A stretch of DNA of 64,000 bases from CAIQIA01 sp945861105 (GTDB lineage Bacteria > Cyanobacteriota > Cyanobacteriia > PCC-6307 > Cyanobiaceae). The notes below the pieces were generated by a model. The model saw nothing but the letters and a program-made list of their open reading frames with translations, was not told the DNA's origin and ran no database searches. The DNA lies in assembly GCA_947488815.1 (NCBI GenBank), contig CANLCC010000001.1, positions 62,001 to 126,000 of the forward strand, written 5' to 3'. Of the stretch, positions 7,870 to 15,699 are shown piece after piece. Numbering within the stretch: the first letter of the stretch is position 1; each line of letters begins with the position of its first letter. A program made the position numbers and the translations under genes.

Positions 7870-8643
7870 TCAGGCGCCGGCGACGAGGCTGAGGTCGCCG
7901 ACCCGCTGGGAGGCGTAGCCGGTGCCGCGAACGGTCAGGATCAGCTCAGGGTTGCGTGGATCGGGCTCAAGTTTGCCCCGCAGGCGAGCCACATAAACGT
8001 CGACAACCCGCAGGTCAGCGGCCCGGCGCGGCGGGTAGCCCCAGAGCTGTTCCAGAATCTCGGCCCTGGGAACGACGCGGCCCGGTTCCCGGAACAGCAG
8101 TTCGAGAAGACTGAATTCGGTGTAGGTGAGGGCGATGCGTTCGCCGCCCCGGCTCACCTGGCGCCGGTTGGTGTCGACCACCAGATCACCGATGCGCAGC
8201 ACCCCCAGGCCCGAAGCGGTGTCCCGCACGTCGGGGAGGGTGCCGCCGCTACGGCCCACACGGCGCAGGATGCGCTGGATGCGGGCCTCCAGCTCCTTGG
8301 GGCTGAAGGGTTTGGAGAGGTAGTCATCGGCCCCCAGGTCGAGGCCCGCCACCTTCTCGGCAATGGCATCGAGGGCGGAGAGGAAGACGATCGGCACCGC
8401 AGATTCGGCCCGCAGGCGCCGGCAGACCGCGAAGCCATCGAGCTTGGGCAGCATCACGTCCAGCACCACCAGGTCGGGCTGGTCGCGGTGGAAGACGGTC
8501 AGCGCTTCCTCGCCGTCCTCGGCGCAGATCACACGGAATCCGCCGAGCTGGAGCCGCATGGACAGCACCCGCCGCACCGCCGGCTCGTCGTCGACCACCA
8601 GGATCGTGGGTTGCGGCGCCGGAGGCACGTCCGCCGAAGGCAT
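7870..8643 (-). CDS. OmpR/PhoB-family response regulator (RpaB-like)
   Basis: 257 residues from ATG at 8643. The receiver domain (about 12-130) has the acidic pair in VVDDE, the phospho-acceptor Asp62 in VVLDVMLPKLDG, and the lysine in LSKPF. The winged-helix output domain (about 150-245) has TEFSLLELL, the recognition segment VVDVYVARLRGKLE and the C-terminal RGTGY. The closest known type is cyanobacterial RpaB (ycf27), but the receiver diverges more than would be expected for RpaB itself, so this may be a paralogue. No histidine kinase gene is adjacent. It sits between the sugar-binding lipoprotein gene and lysS on the same strand. Confidence 0.9.
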   Translation of the reverse strand: MPSADVPPAPQPTILVVDDEPAVRRVLSMRLQLGGFRVICAEDGEEALTVFHRDQPDLVVLDVMLPKLDGFAVCRRLRAESAVPIVFLSALDAIAEKVAGLDLGADDYLSKPFSPKELEARIQRILRRVGRSGGTLPDVRDTASGLGVLRIGDLVVDTNRRQVSRGGERIALTYTEFSLLELLFREPGRVVPRAEILEQLWGYPPRRAADLRVVDVYVARLRGKLEPDPRNPELILTVRGTGYASQRVGDLSLVAGA

Positions 8644-8741
8644 GGGCTCTCTTCGTGACGAAGTGCAACCCTACCCTGGGGCCCCCGGGGACAGTGGGTG
8701 CGGTCCACGGCTAAAAGGAGACTTCAGGTTCTCTTCATTCG

Positions 8742-10034
8742 TCAGGGCCAGCGGGCCGCGGCGTAGGCGTTCCAGTCGCGTTCGGCAGCCCTGAGGGCGT
8801 CGCTGCTGCTCATCTCGCCGAGCATCGCCTGCTGCAGGCGGCCGTAAAGGATCGACTGCAGCCGCTTGATGCCGGGATCGGCCGGCACCAGAACCTTGGC
8901 CCGCCGGAGGGTGCGGGCACTCAACCAGCGAGCCCGCTGCACCAGGTCGCCGGCGGCCTGATCCCCCAGTTCCTGTTCCAGCGCCGCCAGGGCGGTTCTG
9001 GACGAGGGCAGCACCCGGGCAGCCCGGGCAAAGCGCAGCTGGTTCTCGGCGTTCGTCAGAAAGAGGGCCAGGTCAACGGCCTCGGCGGCATGGCGGCTCT
9101 GGCGGGTCACGGCCAGGTTCATCGTCGCGACGTTGGCGACCCCGTCACTGCCCGTCAGCGGTGGGTAGGGGGCGGTGGCGGCGGCCACCTGGGGGGCGTT
9201 GGTGGCGATGGTGCCGAGGAACTCGGCCCCGCTGGCCACCTGGGCCAGCTCACCGCTCTGGTACAGCTCGATCGCCCGCTGGAATCCCTGGCTCACCACC
9301 TCCCTCGGCAGCAGTCCCCGGCGGTACAGGTCAGTCCAGAAGGCAAAGGCCCGTTCGCCGGCGGGGGAGCGGAAGCGGGCCCGATGGCGACCATCCGTGA
9401 GGGTCACGCCCATCTGCACCATCGACTCGAGCAGTTCGGCCGATCCGTCCGGCGCTGCGGTCACGAAGAGGGCATAGCGGCCCGTGCGGCGGTGCACGGT
9501 CTCGGCATAGCCGGGCACCTCCTGCCAGTGCAGCGGCGGCCGTTCGAGGCCCGCCTGCTTCAGCAGCTGGCGGTTGGCGAGGGTGATGCGGCTCGTCAGA
9601 TACCAGGGCACCGCATAGAGGCGACCGTCCTGGCGACCGGCTTCCAGCACCTGGGGCAGGTAGTCATCGCCGGCCCGCCCCAGCCGGTCCTCCAGGGGCA
9701 GCAAGCCACCCTTGCTGGCCAGATTCGCCGCAAAGATGGGATTCAGATTCACCACATCCGGACTGCGACCGGCGTACACGGCCGCCAGCAGCTTCCGTTC
9801 CACCGATCCGAACGGCAGGTCCGTCCACACCACCCGCCGGCCGGGATGGCGGCGCTCCCAGTCGGCCAGCATCGGCCGGATCACGGGGTCAAACTTCGGC
9901 GACAGCTGGATCGTCCAGAGGTTCACCTCGCCCGGCTGCGGACCCCGGCCGCAGCCCGAGAGCAATCCCAGGGGCAGCAACAGCAGGCCCAGCAGGGTGC
10001 CCAGAGCCCGGTGGTGGCGGCGTTCAGCGGGCAT
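8742..10034 (-). CDS. ABC-type sugar-binding lipoprotein (family 1 solute-binding protein)
   Basis: 430 residues with a lipoprotein signal peptide: basic start, hydrophobic stretch and a lipobox LLSGC with Cys28, so it should be tethered in the periplasm. The remainder matches family 1 extracellular solute-binding proteins: VNLWTIQLSPKFDPVI near the start, SPDVVNLNP near residue 90, a repeat-type GELAQVASGAEF near 255, and the AEAVDLALFLTNAENQ segment near 310. Such proteins bind sugars or oligosaccharides for ABC import, but no permease or ATPase gene lies nearby. The start overlaps mreD by 11 bases, tying it to the cell-shape operon. Ligand unknown. Confidence 0.87.
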   Translation of the reverse strand: MPAERRHHRALGTLLGLLLLPLGLLSGCGRGPQPGEVNLWTIQLSPKFDPVIRPMLADWERRHPGRRVVWTDLPFGSVERKLLAAVYAGRSPDVVNLNPIFAANLASKGGLLPLEDRLGRAGDDYLPQVLEAGRQDGRLYAVPWYLTSRITLANRQLLKQAGLERPPLHWQEVPGYAETVHRRTGRYALFVTAAPDGSAELLESMVQMGVTLTDGRHRARFRSPAGERAFAFWTDLYRRGLLPREVVSQGFQRAIELYQSGELAQVASGAEFLGTIATNAPQVAAATAPYPPLTGSDGVANVATMNLAVTRQSRHAAEAVDLALFLTNAENQLRFARAARVLPSSRTALAALEQELGDQAAGDLVQRARWLSARTLRRAKVLVPADPGIKRLQSILYGRLQQAMLGEMSSSDALRAAERDWNAYAAARWP

Positions 10035-10530
10035 GGCGGGTGCTGCGGCGGCGCCAGATCAGAACGAGCAGGGAGCAGACCGGTGGTGCCAGCAGACCGG
10101 TGAGCAGCGACTGGGCCAGGGTGATGTGCAGCACTGGCAGCGGTCCGCCGCCCCGCAGCTGCAGCTGCAGGGCGTAGCTGAGATTGAGGCCCAGGCTGCC
10201 CAGAAGTGCCAGCAGTCCCAGGGTCGTGCTGCGTTCGAGGGGGCGGCGGGCCGTGTCGAAGCGACCCCACCACAGGCCCAGGAGCACCAGGGCCGGCACA
10301 GCGGTCAGCCCTGAGTGCTGCAGGCTGTCGTGCAGGGTGCCGAGGACGAGGCCGGCCAGGGCGCCGGCCAGGGGACCCTCCACCGCTGCCCAGGGCAGCA
10401 GCCACAGCACCAGCCAGTTGGGTGGCAGCCCATCGAGCTGCAACCACCAGGGGCAGGCGAGGCTGAGCAGCAGGGCCATGCTGCCGCTGACCAGGGCCAT
10501 GGCCGGCCGGCCTAGGGGCAGATCGACCAT
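10024..10530 (-). CDS. mreD: Rod shape-determining protein MreD
   Basis: 168 residues, mostly hydrophobic with about five membrane segments, matching the size and layout of MreD. MreD is an inner-membrane part of the elongasome that links MreB/MreC to peptidoglycan synthesis. The call rests on hydropathy plus position: the ATG at 10530 touches the mreC stop, and the 3' end overlaps the solute-binding lipoprotein gene. Sequence conservation in MreD is low, so the context carries most of the weight. Confidence 0.88.
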   Translation of the reverse strand: MVDLPLGRPAMALVSGSMALLLSLACPWWLQLDGLPPNWLVLWLLPWAAVEGPLAGALAGLVLGTLHDSLQHSGLTAVPALVLLGLWWGRFDTARRPLERSTTLGLLALLGSLGLNLSYALQLQLRGGGPLPVLHITLAQSLLTGLLAPPVCSLLVLIWRRRSTRHAR

Positions 10531-11273
10531 CAGCGCACCTGCACCCAGTCGAGGGCCTGAACCGGCGCCACCAGCTGCACAAGGGCCTGGGGCGCCGGTA
10601 CAGCCTGCAGATCGACGCTCTGGACCACCCCCACGATCAGTCCCGGCGGAAAGAGGGAGCTGGCACTGGAGGTCACCACCACATCTCCGGGCTGCACCTC
10701 CACGTCCTTGTCGAGGAACTGCAGCTGGGGTCGGCTGGTGCCCATGCCCCGCAGCAGACCTTGGCTGCCGTTGCCGCGCAGTTCGACCCCGACGCGGCTG
10801 GCGGGGTCGGTGAGCAGGGCCACCCGGGCGGTGGTGGGGGTGACGCTGACGACCCTGCCGACCAGGGCCGCCGGTCCCGGCCCTGTCACGGCAGCTCCCG
10901 CCCGCACCCCCTGCAGGCTGCCGGCCCCCAGCTCAAGCTGTTGCCACCAGCCTTCGCTGCGGCGACTGATGACAGGGACACGGAAACCGGCGTCACCCTT
11001 GGCCGGCCGGGCCGAACCCTGGCGCAGCAGATCCAGCTGATGTTCCAGCTGGGCGATGCGCTGCTGATCCTCCAGCCTCTGGGCCTGGCGCACCCACTCC
11101 GACTGGGCGGTGCCGGGCCAGAAGGGACGACTCAGCAAGGCATACAGATCCACCAGGGGGGCTCCCTTCGAGACCCGGACAAGGCCAAGACCGATCAGCA
11201 CCAGCAGCCACGGCCAGTAGGCCAGCAGGATGCGGCGATCGGCCAGCCGCGCGAACTGCCGACCCAGCACCAT
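10530..11273 (-). CDS. mreC: Rod shape-determining protein MreC
   Basis: 247 residues from ATG at 11273, just after the mreB stop; an in-frame upstream start at 11312 would overlap mreB by 35 bases and is less likely. One N-terminal membrane anchor (LLAYWPWLLVLIGLGLV) is followed by a coiled coil (ERVRQAQ/QQRIAQLEHQLDLL-type region) and the beta-rich periplasmic MreC domain with GLLRGMG, DVEVQPGDVVVTSSASSLFPPGL near the end. MreC scaffolds cell-wall elongation in the periplasm between MreB/MreD and the penicillin-binding proteins. Confidence 0.94.
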   Translation of the reverse strand: MVLGRQFARLADRRILLAYWPWLLVLIGLGLVRVSKGAPLVDLYALLSRPFWPGTAQSEWVRQAQRLEDQQRIAQLEHQLDLLRQGSARPAKGDAGFRVPVISRRSEGWWQQLELGAGSLQGVRAGAAVTGPGPAALVGRVVSVTPTTARVALLTDPASRVGVELRGNGSQGLLRGMGTSRPQLQFLDKDVEVQPGDVVVTSSASSLFPPGLIVGVVQSVDLQAVPAPQALVQLVAPVQALDWVQVR

Positions 11274-11277
11274 GGCG

Positions 11278-12324
11278 TCAGGTGGTGGAGCGGTGGTAGT
11301 CGCCGGCGTCAAGGACCCGTCCGAGGCGCTTGAAATCTTCCAGCACCTGGCCGCAGCCGTTGACGACGCAGAGCAGAGGATCTTCGGCCACGTGGGTGAG
11401 GATGCCGGTCTCGTGGCTGATCAGGTCGCTGATGCCCCGCACGAGGGCACCGCCACCGGCCAGCATGATCCCCCGGTCGACGATGTCGGCGGCCAGTTCA
11501 GGTGGCGTGCGCTCCAGCGTGCGCTTGACCGCTTCAACAATCACGTTGAGGGGCTCCACCATCGCTTCGCGCACGTCTCCGGCACGGACGCTGATGGTCC
11601 GCGGCAGGCCCGAGAGCAGGTGCAGACCGCGCACATCGATGGTGGTCTGATCAAAGGCATCGTCGGGGAAGGCCGAACCGATGCGGATCTTGATCTCTTC
11701 GGCGGTGCGCTCCCCCACCACCAGGTTGTGGACCTTCTTCAGATAGTTGCCGATGGCGTCGCTGAGCTCGTCGCCGGCAACCCGCACCGACTCCGAGATG
11801 ACGGTGCCCTGCAGGCTGAGCACGGCCACTTCCGTGGTGCCGCCACCGATGTCGACGATCATCGAACCCACCGGTTCGGTGACGGGCAGGCCGGCGCCGA
11901 TGGCCGCAGCCACCGGTTCATCGACCAGATGCACCTCCCGCGCTCCCCCCAGGCCGGCCTCCCGCACGGCCCGGCGTTCGACGCCGGTGACGCCGCTGGG
12001 AATGCCGATCACCAGGCGGGGGGCCACCATCCCGCGGCCCTCATTGCCCTTCTGGATGAAGTACTTGATCATCTGCTCCGCCGCGTCGAAGTCGGCGATG
12101 ACCCCATCGCGCAGGGGCCGGACGGCGCGGATGTTGCCGGGGGTGCGGCCCAGCATCAGCTTGGCCTCCTCCCCCACGGCCATGGGGGTGCCCCGGTCGA
12201 GGTCAATGGCCACCACCGACGGCTCCTGGAGCACGATGCCGCGCCCGGAGACGTAAATCAGGGTGTTGGCGGTGCCCAGATCGATCCCGATGTCGCGGGA
12301 GAGCTGAAAACGTCGCAGGAACAC
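11278..12324 (-). CDS. mreB: Rod shape-determining protein MreB (actin homologue)
   Basis: 348 residues from GTG at 12324, chosen because a GGAAG ribosome-binding sequence lies 5 bases upstream and the protein then begins VFLRRFQLSRDIGIDLG as in cyanobacterial MreB; the longer frame to 12369 adds an unrelated extension. Actin/Hsp70-type ATP-binding motifs are visible: phosphate 1 DIGIDLGTANTL, phosphate 2 SMIVDIGGGTTEVAV, and adenosine motif GIMLAGGGALVRG. MreB forms membrane-associated filaments that direct cell-wall growth. It is the first gene of mreB-mreC-mreD. Confidence 0.97.
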   Translation of the reverse strand: MFLRRFQLSRDIGIDLGTANTLIYVSGRGIVLQEPSVVAIDLDRGTPMAVGEEAKLMLGRTPGNIRAVRPLRDGVIADFDAAEQMIKYFIQKGNEGRGMVAPRLVIGIPSGVTGVERRAVREAGLGGAREVHLVDEPVAAAIGAGLPVTEPVGSMIVDIGGGTTEVAVLSLQGTVISESVRVAGDELSDAIGNYLKKVHNLVVGERTAEEIKIRIGSAFPDDAFDQTTIDVRGLHLLSGLPRTISVRAGDVREAMVEPLNVIVEAVKRTLERTPPELAADIVDRGIMLAGGGALVRGISDLISHETGILTHVAEDPLLCVVNGCGQVLEDFKRLGRVLDAGDYHRSTT

Positions 12325-12506
12325 AGAGCTTCCGAGGCAGGAGTGGGCCCGATCGAGACGAGAGGGCAAGCCGCTGGATCATAGGGGGATGCACCGGGGT
12401 GACCTGTGACAACCGCCCGGATCTGTGGAACTTCAGAGGGTGGGTGCCGGGTTCGCCTGGCGCATCATTGACCAACCGTTCATCCCTCGTTTTCTCAGGA
12501 GACCCC

Positions 12507-12893
12507 ATGGGCGTCAATTCCGTGACCCTGGTCGGCCGCGCCGGCCGCGATCCAGAAGTCCGTTACTTCGAGTCCGGCAGCGTCGTCGCCAACCTCACCC
12601 TGGCCGTCAACCGGCGCAGCCGCGACGACGAGCCCGACTGGTTCAATCTCGAGATCTGGGGCAAGCAGGCCCAGGTGGCGGCTGACTACGTCCGCAAGGG
12701 GTCGCTGCTCGGCATCATCGGCTCGCTCAAGCTCGACCGCTGGACCGACCGTTCCAGCGGCGAGGAGCGCTCGAAGCCGGTGGTGCGGGTCGAGCGGCTT
12801 GAACTGCTCGGTTCCCGTCGTGACACCGAACAGTCAGCAGGCGCCATGGGCGGCGACGGCGGCGGCCTCGGCGATGACGAAGTGCCGTTCTGA
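12507..12893 (+). CDS. ssb: Single-stranded DNA-binding protein
   Basis: 128 residues from ATG at 12507 with an AGGAGA ribosome-binding site 5 bases upstream. The OB-fold starts NSVTLVGRAGRDPEVRYF, and the acidic C-terminal tip ends DDEVPF, the standard partner-binding tail of bacterial SSB. It coats single-stranded DNA in replication, repair and recombination. It diverges from mreB across 182 bases that must carry both promoters. It is slightly shorter than E. coli SSB, as is common for cyanobacteria. Confidence 0.96.
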   Translation: MGVNSVTLVGRAGRDPEVRYFESGSVVANLTLAVNRRSRDDEPDWFNLEIWGKQAQVAADYVRKGSLLGIIGSLKLDRWTDRSSGEERSKPVVRVERLELLGSRRDTEQSAGAMGGDGGGLGDDEVPF

Positions 12894-13526
12894 TCAGGCT
12901 CGGCCGCGGCGGCGGAGGGCGCGCCGACCCAGCCAGACCAGGGCGCCGAACAGCAGCAGGGCCATCAGCTTGTAGACCCAGCCCTCCACGGGTTTGATCG
13001 CTGTCAGTACCCGCTCCCACTGGCTGCCCAGCAGCCAGCCGGCTGAGGTCAGCGCCAGGTTCCAGACCAGGCTCCCTGCCGTCGTCCAGAACAGGAAGGG
13101 CCCGAACGGCATCAGCTCGATGCCGGCGGGCACCGAGATCAGGGTGCGGATTGCGGGGATCAACCGTCCCCAGAACACCACGGCGGCCCCATGCCGCTGG
13201 AACCAGCCCCGGGACTGGTCGAGGTCGGTGGCCGTCACCCCCAGCCAGCGGCCGTGCCGTTCGATCCACCCACCCAGGCGTCGTTCGTTGACCAGCCGGC
13301 CGAGCCCGTACCAGGGGAGCGCCCCCACGACGGTGCCCAGCAGGCCGGCCAGCACGACGCCGAAGAAGTTCAGCTGGCCCTGCCCGACGTAGAAGCCGGC
13401 CAGCGGCATGATCACCTCCGATGGAATCGGCGGCACCACGTTTTCCAGCACCATGGCCGCGAAGATGCCCAGGTAGCCCCACTGGGCCACCCATTGCTCC
13501 ACCACGGCGTTGAGCTGACTGAGCAT
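12894..13526 (-). CDS. DedA-family membrane protein
   Basis: 210 residues from ATG at 13526, chosen because GGAAAG lies 7 bases upstream and because the longer frame to 13595 would run into the ahcY terminator. Several membrane segments are present, with DedA/SNARE-associated motifs: VPPIPSEVIMPLAGF near residue 32 and FWGRLIPAIRTLISVPAG near 115. DedA proteins act in membrane lipid (undecaprenyl phosphate / phospholipid) translocation and envelope homeostasis in other bacteria. The gene runs tail to tail with ssb, the stops touching. Confidence 0.93.
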   Translation of the reverse strand: MLSQLNAVVEQWVAQWGYLGIFAAMVLENVVPPIPSEVIMPLAGFYVGQGQLNFFGVVLAGLLGTVVGALPWYGLGRLVNERRLGGWIERHGRWLGVTATDLDQSRGWFQRHGAAVVFWGRLIPAIRTLISVPAGIELMPFGPFLFWTTAGSLVWNLALTSAGWLLGSQWERVLTAIKPVEGWVYKLMALLLFGALVWLGRRALRRRGRA

Positions 13527-13593
13527 CGACGTTCTTTCCGGTGGCGGTGAGTGTTTCACGGCACCGGTCCAGGGCTGGTGGGACCAGGGGCAC

Positions 13594-13618
13594 AAAAAAG
13601 CCCGGCCATTGGCCGGGC
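13594..13618 (-). terminator. Rho-independent terminator of ahcY
   Basis: On the minus strand an 8-bp perfect stem (GCCCGGCC / GGCCGGGC, 13600-13618) with a 3-base loop is followed directly by six Ts (13599-13594). It lies 44 bases past the ahcY stop and ends just before the DedA gene. Confidence 0.9.
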
Positions 13619-13631
13619 AGGGATCGAACTC

Positions 13632-13651
13632 CCCCGGGACAGGGCCCGGGG
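13632..13651. other. GC-rich inverted repeat between ahcY and its terminator
   Basis: A 7-bp perfect stem CCCCGGG / CCCGGGG with a 6-base loop lies between the ahcY stop and the T-tailed hairpin. It has no T-tract of its own; it may protect the mRNA 3' end or cause RNA polymerase pausing. Confidence 0.5.
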
Positions 13652-13661
13652 TGGGTGCTGA

Positions 13662-15098
13662 TCAGTAGCGGTAGTGGTCGAGCTTGTAGGGACCTTCCAC
13701 CGGCACGTTGATGTAGGCGGCCTGCTCCGGGCTGAGCTCGGTCAGGCGGGCGCCGATCTTCTCGAGGTGGAGGCGGGCCACCATTTCATCCAGGTGCTTG
13801 GGCAGCACGTAGACCTCCTTGCCGTACTGGTCACCCTTGGTGAAAAGTTCGATCTGGGCCAGGGTCTGGTTGGTGAAGGAGTTGCTCATCACGAAGCTGG
13901 GGTGGCCGGTGGCGCAACCCAGGTTCACGAGGCGACCTTCGGCCAGCAGGATGATCCGGTTGCCGCTCGGCAGCAGGATGTGGTCGACCTGGGGCTTGAT
14001 GTTCTCCCAGGTGTACTGCTTCAGGGAAGCCACATCGATCTCGTTGTCGAAATGGCCGATGTTGCAGACAATGGCCTGATCCTTCATGCGCAGCATGTGC
14101 TCATGGCGGATCACCTGGAAGTTGCCGGTGGCGGTGACGAAGATGTCGATCTGATCGATCACATCTTCAATGCGCACCACCCGGTAACCCTCCATGGCGG
14201 CCTGGAGGGCGCAGATGGGGTCGATTTCGGCGATCATCACCGTGGCACCGAGGCCACGCAGGGACTGGGCCGAACCCTTGCCCACATCGCCGTAGCCCAG
14301 AACAAGGGCCTGCTTGCCCGCCACCATCACGTCGGTGGCGCGCTTGATGCTGTCGACCAGTGACTCGCGGCAACCGTAGAGGTTGTCGAACTTGGTCTTG
14401 GTGACAGAGTCGTTGACGTTGATGGCGGGGAAGGGCAGTTCGCCGGCCTTCTGCATCTGATAAAGACGCGCCACACCGGTGGTGGTCTCTTCGCTCACCC
14501 CCTGAATGTTGGCGTAGATCCGCGAATACCAGCCCGGTTGCTCCGCCAGGCGCTGGCGGATGCTCTTGAACAGAGCCACTTCCTCTTCGCTGCCGGGGTT
14601 GTCGAGCACCGACAGATCCTTTTCGGCCTTGGTGCCCAGGACGATCAGGCCGGTGGCGTCACCACCGTCGTCGAGGATCATGTTCGGGGTGCCGCCGTCG
14701 GCCCACTCCATGATCCGATGGGTGAAGGCCCAGTACTCGTCAAGGGTTTCGCCCTTGTAGGCGAACACGGGGATGCCGGCGGCTGCGATGGCAGCGGCGG
14801 CATGGTCCTGGGTCGAGAAGATGTTGCACGAAGCCCAGCGCACCTCGGCACCGAGGGCCACCAGGGTCTCGATCAGCACCGCGGTCTGGATGGTCATGTG
14901 CAGCGAACCGCAGATGCGGGCTCCCTTGAGGGGCTGCTGCGCGCCAAACTTGTCCCGCAGGGCCATCAGGCCAGGCATCTCGGTTTCGGCGATCGCGATC
15001 TCCTTGCGGCCGAATTCGGCGAGGCCGATGTCGGCGATCACATAAGTGCTGGTGGCCTGAAGGCCGGCCAGGGAAAGGGTGTCAGGTGTAGCCACCAT
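13662..15098 (-). CDS. ahcY: Adenosylhomocysteinase (S-adenosylhomocysteine hydrolase)
   Basis: 478 residues from ATG at 15098. It splits S-adenosylhomocysteine to adenosine and homocysteine with bound NAD, removing the inhibitor of all SAM-dependent methyltransferases. Visible motifs are the substrate region CGSLHMTIQTAVLIETL, the NAD-binding GYGDVGKGSAQSLRG near residue 270, CNIGHFDNEID, and the C-terminal KLDHYRY that completes the neighbouring subunit's site. The usual long form of cyanobacteria is intact. Its transcript ends at the terminator at 13594-13618; it starts divergently from tsaE. Confidence 0.98.
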   Translation of the reverse strand: MVATPDTLSLAGLQATSTYVIADIGLAEFGRKEIAIAETEMPGLMALRDKFGAQQPLKGARICGSLHMTIQTAVLIETLVALGAEVRWASCNIFSTQDHAAAAIAAAGIPVFAYKGETLDEYWAFTHRIMEWADGGTPNMILDDGGDATGLIVLGTKAEKDLSVLDNPGSEEEVALFKSIRQRLAEQPGWYSRIYANIQGVSEETTTGVARLYQMQKAGELPFPAINVNDSVTKTKFDNLYGCRESLVDSIKRATDVMVAGKQALVLGYGDVGKGSAQSLRGLGATVMIAEIDPICALQAAMEGYRVVRIEDVIDQIDIFVTATGNFQVIRHEHMLRMKDQAIVCNIGHFDNEIDVASLKQYTWENIKPQVDHILLPSGNRIILLAEGRLVNLGCATGHPSFVMSNSFTNQTLAQIELFTKGDQYGKEVYVLPKHLDEMVARLHLEKIGARLTELSPEQAAYINVPVEGPYKLDHYRY

Positions 15099-15207
15099 GA
15101 AGCGAGCGCTCCGTTCAGGAGTCGGCGAAGGATCAGAAAAATTGCGGAGTCGCCGAGGCTTCGGGCTCCCGTGGCGAGACTCTATCGTGCCGAGTCCAGA
15201 ACCGGGG

Positions 15208-15699
15208 GTGGAGGCTGTGGCAGAGCTGGAGCTGCCGATTGTCCTGGCCACACCCGCGGACACCCGGGCTTTCGGTCGCCACCTCGCCGGCCTGCTGCCA
15301 CCGGCGGCCCTGCTGCTGTTGAGCGGCCCCCTCGGTGCCGGCAAGACCTCCCTGGTGCAGGGACTGGCCGAGGCCCTCGGTGTCGTCGAGCCGGTCACAA
15401 GCCCCACCTTCGCCCTGGCTCAGCACTACCCCGGCCTGGTGCATCTCGACCTCTATCGCCTGCCCGAGGGTGGGGCTGCCGATGAGCTGCTGGCCCAGGA
15501 GGAGGAGGTGGCCCGCGAGCTGGGATGGCTGCTGGCGGTGGAATGGCCCGAACGCCTGTGCTGGCCCCCCGCAGATGCCTGGCGTGTGCGGCTGGAGCCC
15601 GCCGGCGACGGTCGCCATCTCTGGGTGCTGCCCCCCCTGCCGCCGCCGCTCAGGCCGGATTCCGCAATTGGGGGACCCGCTGCAGGAGCTGGCGAGTGA
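15208..15699 (+). CDS. tsaE: tRNA threonylcarbamoyladenosine biosynthesis ATPase TsaE
   Basis: 163 residues from GTG at 15208 (GTG 15217 is an alternative; an upstream ATG at 15079 overlaps ahcY). The protein has the P-loop GPLGAGKTSLVQGL near residue 40, then VTSPTFALAQ and LVHLDLYRL segments typical of TsaE (YjeE). It is the small ATPase that drives the TsaB-TsaD complex in making the t6A modification of tRNAs that read ANN codons. Its last 50 bases overlap the end of the convergent methyltransferase-glycosyltransferase gene. Confidence 0.93.
   Translation: MEAVAELELPIVLATPADTRAFGRHLAGLLPPAALLLLSGPLGAGKTSLVQGLAEALGVVEPVTSPTFALAQHYPGLVHLDLYRLPEGGAADELLAQEEEVARELGWLLAVEWPERLCWPPADAWRVRLEPAGDGRHLWVLPPLPPPLRPDSAIGGPAAGAGE

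Noticed and set aside
6399..7892. 497-codon open frame on the plus strand
   Set aside because: Shadow of lysS; low-complexity translation.
13619..13640. tRNA-like T-loop sequence (GAGTTCGATCCC on the minus strand)
   Set aside because: The flanking arms do not pair as a T-stem and no acceptor or anticodon stem can be formed.
15099..15207. S-adenosylhomocysteine riboswitch upstream of ahcY
   Set aside because: The short leader shows only loose GC-rich repeats and no arrangement I recognise as that riboswitch.
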